A stretch of DNA of 14,483 bases. It comes from Alphaproteobacteria bacterium CG11_big_fil_rev_8_21_14_0_20_44_7 (lineage in GTDB: Bacteria > Pseudomonadota > Alphaproteobacteria > Rickettsiales > 21-14-0-20-44-7). This document shows positions 1 to 6,209 of this stretch, in pieces. Both the position numbers and the translations under genes were made by a program. The stretch is taken from the NCBI GenBank assembly GCA_002787615.1, contig PCXJ01000043.1, forward strand, positions 9,365 to 23,847, written 5' to 3'. The notes under the pieces are model-generated. The model ran no database searches. It saw only the letters and a program-made list of their open reading frames with translations, and was not told where the DNA came from. Positions within the stretch are counted from its first letter, which is position 1. Each line of letters opens with the position of its first letter.

Positions 1-528
1 TTTGTTTTCATTTTGAATTCTGAGAAAGCAATAAAGCCCCGCCAGCGCAAACGCCACCGCCAGCATATCCACCCTCATCGTCATCCCCCAATGCTGAGGA
101 TAAAAAATATTGAGATATATCAAACTTCCGGCAATTTCCGATAAAATCCTTGTCTGCTTGTCATATTTTCCAGCTAGCATATGATGTATAATACCGGAGA
201 TAAGCAGCGCAGATAAAATCGTGCTTATGAAACTAACCAGCCTACCCGCCATCAATAAATCATCGGTGAAATTGTCCAGCAGCAACACGGCATAGCGATA
301 CACAGGCGGATAATTCACAATCATATATGGTGCTTCGGAAATCGGGCTATATATTTCCTTGCCCTGCCTTGCCATCTCTATCTGATTAAATATCACCCCT
401 TCCACATAATCAAATTCAGCAAAATATTGTATGGTATCAACGGCATCTATCATCCACAATCCCACGCTAAAGGCCATAGCTACAAATATTCCAAGCACGA
501 TGCTGACATATATTTTTTGCTTGTTCAT
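1..528 (-). CDS. Partial membrane protein, GT-C-like glycosyltransferase (N-terminal 176 residues)
   Basis: The ATG at 528 opens a frame that runs off the left edge without a stop, so only 176 N-terminal residues are visible. I see a hydrophobic segment at about residues 6-26, an acidic first loop with D40-Y-V-E43-G, the motif NYPPVYRY at 72-79, a second hydrophobic segment at about 92-116, and a third region with MRVDML at 151-156 that leads into another membrane stretch. An acidic first periplasmic loop followed by a Y-P-P/L-Y motif and an R-x-D motif is typical of GT-C fold, polyprenyl-phosphate-sugar-dependent glycosyltransferases (GT39/ArnT/PMT-like). That class is inferred from this layout, and donor and acceptor cannot be told. 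There is no clear Shine-Dalgarno sequence. A TATATT hexamer on the minus strand (557-562) is a possible -10 box with a poor -35. The catalytic and C-terminal parts lie outside the window. Confidence 0.7.
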   Translation of the reverse strand, partial: MNKQKIYVSIVLGIFVAMAFSVGLWMIDAVDTIQYFAEFDYVEGVIFNQIEMARQGKEIYSPISEAPYMIVNYPPVYRYAVLLLDNFTDDLLMAGRLVSFISTILSALLISGIIHHMLAGKYDKQTRILSEIAGSLIYLNIFYPQHWGMTMRVDMLAVAFALAGLYCFLRIQNENK

Positions 529-679
529 ATTGCAAACATATAGCCGAATATCGGGGAATATAAAATTATTTGGCACGCAGTGGAATTTTTCCACGCTCAT
601 CTTGCTGAAGTCTGCAAAATTGCATCTATTGATAATATCCAAGATTGATAGGCAACCCACAAAGCGTGGTGCATCGGAG
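529..679. other. Gene-poor spacer between GT-C gene and hairpin cluster
   Basis: I find no credible gene in this stretch. It holds one short perfect hairpin at 580-594 (6-bp arms GTGGAA/TTCCAC, 3-nt loop) and probably the promoter region of the minus-strand glycosyltransferase. Open frames crossing it on the plus strand have no ribosome-binding site and no recognisable protein character. Confidence 0.5.
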
Positions 680-751
680 CGGACTGACTCGTGCTACGCA
701 CTTCGCGTAACTCGGTCTGTTGACCTCGGTTTCGAACTTCGTTCTCGTCCG
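680..751. repeat. Cluster of three hairpins closed by an outer CGGAC/GTCCG pair
   Basis: Three small hairpins follow one another: TACGC/GCGTA (695-699 with 705-709), GGTC/GACC (714-717 with 722-725) and GAAC/GTTC (734-737 with 741-744). They are enclosed by CGGAC (680-684) and GTCCG (747-751), giving a cloverleaf-like drawing. ACTCG occurs directly on both sides of the first hairpin (687-691 and 710-714). The base composition is GC-richer than the flanks. It lies just downstream of the tRNA-Phe terminator when read on the minus strand. It is not a tRNA, since the D-arm and anticodon-arm geometry is missing. It may be a dispersed repeat or structured non-coding element. The individual stems are short, so chance cannot be excluded. 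Confidence 0.35.
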
Positions 752-761
752 AAAAAACATT

Positions 762-811
762 CACTCAAAAAATAAACCACGCGGTTGCGTGGCTGGTTTA
801 TTTTTTAAGTG
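762..811 (-). terminator. Intrinsic terminator behind tRNA-Phe (symmetrical)
   Basis: An inner stem CCACGC/GCGTGG (777-782 with 787-792, loop GGTT) is extended by AAAAAATAAA (767-776) pairing with TTTATTTTTT (797-806), with CTGG (793-796) bulged. Flanking CACT and AGTG can add further pairs. Both strands end in a T-run, so the element could terminate transcription in both directions. Read on the minus strand it starts directly at the tRNA 3' end, which makes it the terminator of the tRNA-Phe transcript. Confidence 0.8.
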
Positions 812-885
812 GTGCCCGGAGGCGGACTCGAACCACCGACACAGGGATTTTCAGTCCCTTGCTCTACCAACTGAGCTATCCGGGC
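810..885 (-). tRNA. tRNA-Phe (anticodon GAA), CCA encoded
   Basis: On the minus strand the acceptor arm GCCCGGA pairs with TCCGGGC. The D-arm region AGCTCAGTTGGTAGAGC, an anticodon arm with GAA (plus-strand 850-852) and the T-arm GGTTCGAGTCC all sit at standard spacing. The discriminator is A (813), and the 3' CCA is encoded at 810-812, giving 76 nt in total. The anticodon reads UUC/UUU. The gene stands alone between a promoter and a terminator. Confidence 0.97.
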
Positions 886-902
886 AATATCAGGAGCGGC
901 AG

Positions 903-930
903 AATATATTTATTTCCTGAATTTTGTCTA
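903..930 (-). promoter_or_regulatory. Promoter of tRNA-Phe
   Basis: On the minus strand TAGACA (925-930) and TATATT (903-908) are separated by 16 bp, close to the sigma-70 consensus. The -10 box ends 17 nt before the tRNA 5' end, leaving a short leader of about 10 nt. Confidence 0.65.
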
Positions 931-978
931 GTGAAAACTGAAAAAATACAGGGATTAAGCTCACATCCGAATAATTTA

Positions 979-1007
979 TTGATTTTAAATCGAGATTAAC
1001 CTACATT
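979..1007 (+). promoter_or_regulatory. Possible promoter of the 118-residue gene
   Basis: TTGATT (979-984) and TACATT (1002-1007) are 17 bp apart in an AT-rich stretch, about 30 nt before the ATG at 1037. In such AT-rich DNA this match could be accidental. Confidence 0.35.
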
Positions 1008-1036
1008 ACCATAAATTAATTAGATAGTACCGAATT

Positions 1037-1393
1037 ATGAATGACAACCGAAAAATCAACTTAGAACCGCTTCAGACAATACTATCAGAGAAATCTGTTG
1101 GCGGAGTATGGGTTGCGGTCAAAAGCAACACAGGCTTGCTTGGCGATAAATATGATATAGAGTTGCGAAAGCGCCGCAAGGGAAAAGATGTGTGCAGACA
1201 AGAGCTCAAAGCTGCACAGGATGAGTTGGACGAAGCCTTAAAAAGCGCGGGATTTGGTGAAGATGAATATAGCGCACTCAGATTCCTCACCTTTGGATTC
1301 AGAATTTCCCTTGATGCAATCGTCGCTAAAGACTTATTTCCAATTTTCTCAGATAGCGTTTCCCGCACTGACAAAGGCTTAGACGATTATTAA
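1037..1393 (+). CDS. Hypothetical protein, 118 residues
   Basis: I do not recognise this protein. It is soluble in character, with no signal peptide or membrane segment. A β-type start (VGGVWVAVKS) is followed by a highly charged, probably helical stretch at about residues 38-70 (many K/R/E/D) and an acidic tail ending in LDDY. There is no clear Shine-Dalgarno sequence before the ATG, only an AT-rich leader with a possible promoter. It converges on glpX with just 6 bp between the two stop codons and no terminator between them. The opposite strand is also open for 100 codons here, but that frame is serine-rich and atypical. I favour the plus-strand frame because of its composition and upstream region. 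In many alphaproteobacteria recJ follows glpX; it is absent here. Confidence 0.55.
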   Translation: MNDNRKINLEPLQTILSEKSVGGVWVAVKSNTGLLGDKYDIELRKRRKGKDVCRQELKAAQDELDEALKSAGFGEDEYSALRFLTFGFRISLDAIVAKDLFPIFSDSVSRTDKGLDDY

Positions 1394-1399
1394 TCTCGC

Positions 1400-2383
1400 C
1401 TAAATCCTATGCTCAGCCTTGATAATCCGCACCGTACCGGTTTTTGAACGCATGATGATTGATTGCGTGGTAAGATAGCCGTTTTCTTTGCGCACCCCTT
1501 CCAGCATTCCGCCGTCTGTCACTCCGGTTGCGGCAAACATCACATCTCCTGCCGCCAATTCTTCAAGTATATATTTCTTGTTCAAATCATCAATTCCCAT
1601 ACGTCTTGCACGCTCTCTTTGACCATCTTCATCAAATAACAAACGCCCTTGCATTTGCCCGCCGATTGAGCGCAAAGCTGCTGCTGCCAGCACACCTTCC
1701 GGCGCACCGCCGATTCCCATATAGATATCAGCGCTATGCCCGCGCGCAGTTTCAATAACTCCGGCAACATCACCATCACCGATGAGCTTAACTTTCGCGC
1801 CCGCTTCACGGGTTTTTGCAATCAATTCTGCATGTCTGTCACGCTCCAGAATAATTGCCATCAAATCAGAAACATCGCATTTTTTTGCGCTCGCCAGATT
1901 TTTGAGATTTTCTGCCGGACTTGCATCCAAATCCACTATATTATCAGGCAATCCACCGCCAACTGCGATTTTGCTCATATAAACATCCGGCGCGTGCAAA
2001 AATCCACCCTTGGGCGCAATTGCGATTACTGCCAAGGCAGAAGGCCCTCCGGTTGCACATATTGTCGTACCTTCAAGCGGGTCGAGGGCAATATCCACTT
2101 CCGGCCCTTCACCACTGCCGACTTTTTCGCCGATATATAGCATTGGCGCTTTATCACGCTCGCCTTCACCAATCACCACCGTTCCCTCTATATTCAGGAT
2201 GTTTAGCGCGCGGCGCATCGCTTCCACGGCGGCGGCATCGGCGGCTTTTTCGTCACCCCTGCCTATCCACTTCACGCAGGCAAGTGCGGCGGCTTCCGTC
2301 ACCCGCACTGCCTCTAATGCCAGATTACGGTCTAATGTTAGCTGGTTGCTGTCTGTAGTAATTTTTGCTAAATTCTCATTCAT
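1400..2383 (-). CDS. glpX: Fructose-1,6-bisphosphatase class II
   Basis: GlpX-type fructose-1,6-bisphosphatase hydrolyses fructose 1,6-bisphosphate to fructose 6-phosphate in gluconeogenesis, in the cytosol. The 327-residue length fits the family. The metal and phosphate sites are visible: GRGDEKAAD with D44, GEGERDKAPMLYIGE at 72-86, DPLEGTT at 101-107 and GGAPEG with E229. These match the ligands known from E. coli GlpX, so the enzyme should be active; some relatives also hydrolyse sedoheptulose 1,7-bisphosphate. The ATG at 2383 overlaps the hom stop codon as ATGA, and an AGGG about 8 nt upstream lies inside the end of hom, pointing to translational coupling. It is the last gene of the alaC-hom-glpX unit. 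No hairpin terminator follows it, and its stop lies 6 bp from the stop of the convergent small gene. Confidence 0.96.
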   Translation of the reverse strand: MNENLAKITTDSNQLTLDRNLALEAVRVTEAAALACVKWIGRGDEKAADAAAVEAMRRALNILNIEGTVVIGEGERDKAPMLYIGEKVGSGEGPEVDIALDPLEGTTICATGGPSALAVIAIAPKGGFLHAPDVYMSKIAVGGGLPDNIVDLDASPAENLKNLASAKKCDVSDLMAIILERDRHAELIAKTREAGAKVKLIGDGDVAGVIETARGHSADIYMGIGGAPEGVLAAAALRSIGGQMQGRLLFDEDGQRERARRMGIDDLNKKYILEELAAGDVMFAATGVTDGGMLEGVRKENGYLTTQSIIMRSKTGTVRIIKAEHRI

Positions 2384-3630
2384 GTTAAAACCCTGATTAA
2401 TTGTGGCGCAGCCTCTACGCTAGCCATATTTGCCAATTCTGCAACTGCATTCTGCATTATAGATTCCTGAGCTTTATGCGCGATGATAATCAATTGCGCA
2501 TGCTCATCTTCCGGCTCATCCTGCATAATCTTGCGGACTGAAATCTTATATTCCTTGAGGATATTCGTTACCTCCTCCAGCACGCCGGATTCATCATCAA
2601 CTTCCAGACGCAGATAATATTCTGATTCAATTTCTGCAATCGGAATAATCTTCATATCTTCCATTTCATTATATGGAGTGGTGAAGGTTGGTGTTTTACG
2701 GTTATTCATAATATCTATTATATCTGCCGCCACTGCGCTGGCTGTTGGCCCTGCCCCAGCACCGCGCCCGATTAAGATTATATCTCCTACCGGATCTGCG
2801 GCAATTTCCACCGAATTATATACGTCATCAACATTCGCCAGCTCATAATGCGCGGGAATCAGGGATGGGTGCGCCCGCAGCTCAACGCCTTTCTCATGCG
2901 CGCGCGTGTAGCATAAATGCTTGATTTTATAGCCTAATTTTGCGGCAAAACTTATATCCAACGGGGTGATTTTTTCAATTCCTTCAACATAAATATCGGC
3001 AAAATTCGGGCGCTTGCTAAACGCATTTGCGGCCAATAGGCAAATTTTATGCGCCGCGTCAATTCCGCCAACATCAAAGCTTGGGTCAGCCTCAGCATAA
3101 CCTTTTGCCTGCGCTTCCTGCAATATCTCGGCAAATTCCCTGCCCGATTTCGCCATATCGGTTAAGATATAATTGCTTGTGCCGTTTAATATTGCAGTTA
3201 TATCCACAATTTTGTTTGCAGCCAAGCCTTCACGCAGAGTTTTGATGACTGGAATTCCGCCCGCAACTGCCGCTTCATATGCAAGCACAGCATTATTTTC
3301 CTCGGCAAGCTTGGCCAGCTCCCCGCCATGATGTGCTAGCATTGCCTTATTCGCCGTGACCACATTCTTGCCGTTGCTGAGCGCGGCTTTGACCAGATTT
3401 AGCGCGTCACCATTTTCACCGCCGATAAGTTCAACAATAATATCCGCATCAGAACTCGCCAAGTCTACAGCATTATCAACCCATTGATATTGCGAGATAT
3501 CAACACCTCTATCCTTAGACTTATCCCGCGCGTTCACCGCAATAATTTTCACTTCCGGACAATTTGCATTTATAAGCCGTATCAGCCCTGCGCCCACCGT
3601 TCCAAGCCCTGCGATTGCGATTTTAATCAT
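2380..3630 (-). CDS. hom: Homoserine dehydrogenase with C-terminal ACT domain
   Basis: Homoserine dehydrogenase reduces aspartate semialdehyde to homoserine with NAD(P)H, the branch point to threonine and methionine. The 416 residues show a Rossmann nucleotide site (GLGTVGAG, 8-15), TANKAML with K95, the catalytic-domain signature ILNGTSNYI (147-155) and EADPSFDVGGIDAAHK (180-195) with the catalytic D191/K195 region. GRGAGAGPTASAVAADI (288-304) follows. The ACT domain (about 338-410) usually mediates feedback control by threonine in monofunctional enzymes of this type. No aspartokinase is fused to it. The ATG overlaps the end of alaC by 8 bp, with GAGG about 10 nt upstream. The stop overlaps the glpX start. 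Confidence 0.96.
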   Translation of the reverse strand: MIKIAIAGLGTVGAGLIRLINANCPEVKIIAVNARDKSKDRGVDISQYQWVDNAVDLASSDADIIVELIGGENGDALNLVKAALSNGKNVVTANKAMLAHHGGELAKLAEENNAVLAYEAAVAGGIPVIKTLREGLAANKIVDITAILNGTSNYILTDMAKSGREFAEILQEAQAKGYAEADPSFDVGGIDAAHKICLLAANAFSKRPNFADIYVEGIEKITPLDISFAAKLGYKIKHLCYTRAHEKGVELRAHPSLIPAHYELANVDDVYNSVEIAADPVGDIILIGRGAGAGPTASAVAADIIDIMNNRKTPTFTTPYNEMEDMKIIPIAEIESEYYLRLEVDDESGVLEEVTNILKEYKISVRKIMQDEPEDEHAQLIIIAHKAQESIMQNAVAELANMASVEAAPQLIRVLT

Positions 3631-4816
3631 TATTCAAAAACCTCTTCACATTACGGCAAGCTTGGCGGATGCGCTGTTTATTTTCAACCAATGCAATACG
3701 CACATATTCATCGCCATATTCACCAAAACCAATCCCCGGTGCAACTGCGACATCGGCCTTTTCCATCAGTAATTTGGAAAATTCCAATGAGCCGAGATGG
3801 AGGTATTTTTCCGGCAATTTTGCCCAAGCGAACATGCTGGCTTTTGGCTCTTCAATATCCCATCCGGCGTTTTTCATGCCGCTAATCAGGATATCGCGGC
3901 GCTCCTTATAGATTTGTCTGGTTTCTTCAACGCAATCTTGCGGGCCGTTAAGTGCAGCTGCGGCAGCTACCTGAATCGGAGTAAATGCACCATAATCCAG
4001 ATATGATTTTATTCTGGTTAATGCGTGGATAAGCTTTTGATTTCCAACTGCAAATCCAATTCTCCAACCCGGCATTGAATAGGTTTTGCTCATTGTTGTG
4101 AATTCCACCGCAATATCTTTCGCGCCTTTGACCTGCAAAACTGAAGGCGGCGGCATATCATCAAAATATATCTCGCAATAGGCCAAGTCGGAAAGAATGT
4201 AAATCCCGTGGAACTTGCACAAATCTACCATTTCTTCGTAAAATGCCAAATCGACAATTTCTGCGGTTGGATTGCACGGATAATTCAATATCAATGCAGT
4301 CGGCTTGGGCGAGCATTTTTTTACCGCCTCTTCAACTTGGTCTTTTAGGCTTCTGCCTTGATATTTCGGCAAATGGTAAACCGATGCTCCGGCAATCACA
4401 AAACCGAAGCAATGTATGGGATAGCTTGGATTTGGCACTAATATAGTATCGCCTGGCTTGGTTATCGCCTGCGCCATATTCGCCAGCCCCTCTTTTGAGC
4501 CGATGGTAACAATTGCCTCGGTTTCTGGATTTAATTCAACCCCAAAACGGCGATCATAATAACCACAAATTGCTTTGCGCAAACCGGGGATTCCCTTCGA
4601 CATTGAATAGCCGTGAGTGATTGGATTTCTGGCAGTCTCAATCATCTTCTCGACAATATGCGGCGGAGTCGGCAAATCAGGATTGCCCATGCCAAAGTCA
4701 ATTATATCTTTGCCTTCTGCGCGAAATTCTGCTTTCAGGCGATTGACTTCAGCAAAGACATAAGGCGGCAGACGGCGGATTCTATCAAAATCTTCTGAAG
4801 ATGAGTTAGCAGACAT
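3623..4816 (-). CDS. alaC: Alanine/pyruvate aminotransferase, AlaC type
   Basis: This is a PLP-dependent class I/II aminotransferase of 397 residues. It closely follows the AlaC (YfdZ) pattern from recall: an RIRRLPPYVF start, FGMGNPDLPTPPHIV at 41-55, HGYSMSKGIPGLR, TIGSKEGLA, PNPSYPIH and NYPCNPTAE with N182. D210 and Y213 lie in SDLAYCEIYFD, the PLP lysine is K244 in SKTYSMPGWRIGF, and the carboxylate-binding R373 is in YVRIALVEN. AlaC makes alanine from pyruvate with glutamate. Orthologues in alphaproteobacteria are often labelled LL-diaminopimelate aminotransferase, so substrate use should be treated as open. It starts 23 bp after the lipoprotein gene and overlaps hom. The ATG at 4816 has only a weak ribosome-binding site. 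Gene order with hom and glpX is typical of the class. Confidence 0.93.
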   Translation of the reverse strand: MSANSSSEDFDRIRRLPPYVFAEVNRLKAEFRAEGKDIIDFGMGNPDLPTPPHIVEKMIETARNPITHGYSMSKGIPGLRKAICGYYDRRFGVELNPETEAIVTIGSKEGLANMAQAITKPGDTILVPNPSYPIHCFGFVIAGASVYHLPKYQGRSLKDQVEEAVKKCSPKPTALILNYPCNPTAEIVDLAFYEEMVDLCKFHGIYILSDLAYCEIYFDDMPPPSVLQVKGAKDIAVEFTTMSKTYSMPGWRIGFAVGNQKLIHALTRIKSYLDYGAFTPIQVAAAAALNGPQDCVEETRQIYKERRDILISGMKNAGWDIEEPKASMFAWAKLPEKYLHLGSLEFSKLLMEKADVAVAPGIGFGEYGDEYVRIALVENKQRIRQACRNVKRFLNND

Positions 4817-4839
4817 TTATGACCCGACTTTATTAAGCA

Positions 4840-6144
4840 TTATAGGTTTGGATGAAAAGCTGAGTGCCTTGTATTCTCACCGGAATAGCGCGTTTCCTGC
4901 CTCTTATCTTCCCTTTTATCCTCTGCCAGAATATCACGACCAAGATATCTGGATGATGGCAAAATACTGGAATTCCTACTTGACCTAGCTATCGGACGCA
5001 GTTGGTTCAAGCTCGTTGCGGCTTGTCTTTGCGGGGCTGCACTGGCAGTTGGCATAGACATAGGAGCAGGATTATTCAGCATTTTAGGTGGCTGAAAGCT
5101 TGGCGCAACAGGCGGCGATGGCGGCGTATAAGAAGCAATCGGTGGCGGCGGCGGTGCCATCATCGCAACCGGAGCATTATTCTTAGGCTTGAGGAAAGCT
5201 TCAAAATCATCAGACTCAGCCTTCGCAGAAGGTGGCAATGGCACTACTGGCATTACAGGCGCAGCAGAAGCTACTTGCGAAGTTGGTTGTGGCATCATCG
5301 GCGGTGGCGGAGGCGTCATTGCGCCCGACATTGCATTCCCCGACATTGCATTTTGCATTTGCTGGGATTCACCCAAATCACGCTTCAATTGCTGAACTCT
5401 TTCATCCAAATCCACGTCTCCGGCATCAGAGATCGGAGCGGGTGGGATTTGCGCCAATTTAGGATATTCCAACTCTTCCGGAGCTTTGGCTATAGGCGGC
5501 GTTCCAATCATTGGTGGTAGCGGAGAAACCACTTCCATCTTTGGCGGAAGTTGCGGTATTGGCGGCGCTGCCTGTGGCATAGCAACAGGCGTTGGCGGCG
5601 ACATAGGCGGCGACATAACCGGCATAGGCTCTGCAGCAATTTCATGTTGTTGAATATGCGGAACAGGCGCAGGAGTTACCGTAGAAGCATTCATGCTTGG
5701 AGCTCTTCTATCGGAAGGGATTTCAGCAGGATTAACCGCGATTCTTGTACTATCCGGCAAAGCTGACAATGGCGGTGCAGATGGCATCGGAGCAGAAGGC
5801 ACAGAAGGTGCAGAAGGCATCATCGGTGCGGGTTCCTGCGGGAAGCCCGGAGGTGGTGGAGCTTGAAACGGCATACCGCCCATATTCGGCATCATCGGAG
5901 CTGGTGCGTTTGGCATCATTGGCGGAGTTATCCCCGGAGATGTTTGCACGCCTACCATTGCAGGCATTGGCTGGGAAGGCATTCCAAAAGCCGGAGGAAC
6001 AACAGCTTGCCCACCGCTTTGCATTTGCCTATTTAACGCAGGCGCTCTTCTCGGTTCTTCCATTTTCTTGTCATCATCGCCAAACCAGCTACTTCCACAG
6101 GCGCTCACAAGCAATGTTACGCTTAAAATCAATGTCTTTTTCAT
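4840..6144 (-). CDS. Proline/methionine/alanine-rich lipoprotein, function unknown
   Basis: The 434-residue protein begins MKKTLILSVTLLVSACGSSW: a short lipoprotein signal with lipobox LVSAC and lipidated C16. Glycine at +2 does not suggest retention in the inner membrane, so outer-membrane anchoring is likely. From about residue 30 to 380 it is dominated by Pro, Met, Ala and Gln in irregular repeats such as APMMP, SAPSVPSAPMPSAPP, AMSGNAMSGAM and APPPPP, which suggests a long extended or disordered segment. The C-terminus (about 385-434) is rich in Arg, Ser and charged residues. I recognise no enzyme domain. It has its own promoter and a good GGAG (6151-6154) six bases before the ATG. It lies directly downstream of another exported protein, so the two may act together at the envelope. 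The arginine-rich open frames on the opposite strand are mirror images of the proline codons. Confidence 0.8.
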   Translation of the reverse strand: MKKTLILSVTLLVSACGSSWFGDDDKKMEEPRRAPALNRQMQSGGQAVVPPAFGMPSQPMPAMVGVQTSPGITPPMMPNAPAPMMPNMGGMPFQAPPPPGFPQEPAPMMPSAPSVPSAPMPSAPPLSALPDSTRIAVNPAEIPSDRRAPSMNASTVTPAPVPHIQQHEIAAEPMPVMSPPMSPPTPVAMPQAAPPIPQLPPKMEVVSPLPPMIGTPPIAKAPEELEYPKLAQIPPAPISDAGDVDLDERVQQLKRDLGESQQMQNAMSGNAMSGAMTPPPPPMMPQPTSQVASAAPVMPVVPLPPSAKAESDDFEAFLKPKNNAPVAMMAPPPPPIASYTPPSPPVAPSFQPPKMLNNPAPMSMPTASAAPQRQAATSLNQLRPIARSSRNSSILPSSRYLGRDILAEDKREDKRQETRYSGENTRHSAFHPNL

Positions 6145-6167
6145 AATATACTCCGCTATTGCGGGGC

Positions 6168-6196
6168 AATATAAACGATAGATAAACTAATGTGAA
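6168..6196 (-). promoter_or_regulatory. Promoter of the lipoprotein gene (possibly of the alaC-hom-glpX unit)
   Basis: On the minus strand TTCACA (6191-6196) and TATATT (6168-6173) are exactly 17 bp apart. About 17 nt of untranslated leader then leads to GGAG (6151-6154) and the ATG at 6144. The 23-bp gap to alaC downstream has no terminator, so this promoter could also serve the biosynthetic genes. Confidence 0.6.
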
Positions 6197-6209
6197 GCCG
6201 AATATTATG

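Noticed and set aside
75..100. GTCATCCCC-like stretch in the glycosyltransferase gene
   Set aside because: It resembles the start of the palindromic repeats but has no matching second arm and reads as normal membrane-protein coding sequence.
431..920. Plus-strand open frames across the left intergenic region and the tRNA
   Set aside because: They run through the hairpin cluster, the terminator and the antisense of tRNA-Phe, with no ribosome-binding site and no protein-like composition.
1072..1374. Minus-strand 100-codon frame opposite the 118-residue gene
   Set aside because: It is serine-rich with no start signals; the plus-strand frame has a better composition and a possible promoter. Neither is certain.
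5002..5520. Arginine/histidine-rich plus-strand frame within the lipoprotein gene
   Set aside because: Its composition is the mirror of proline codons on the other strand; the minus-strand frame has a lipoprotein signal, promoter and ribosome-binding site.
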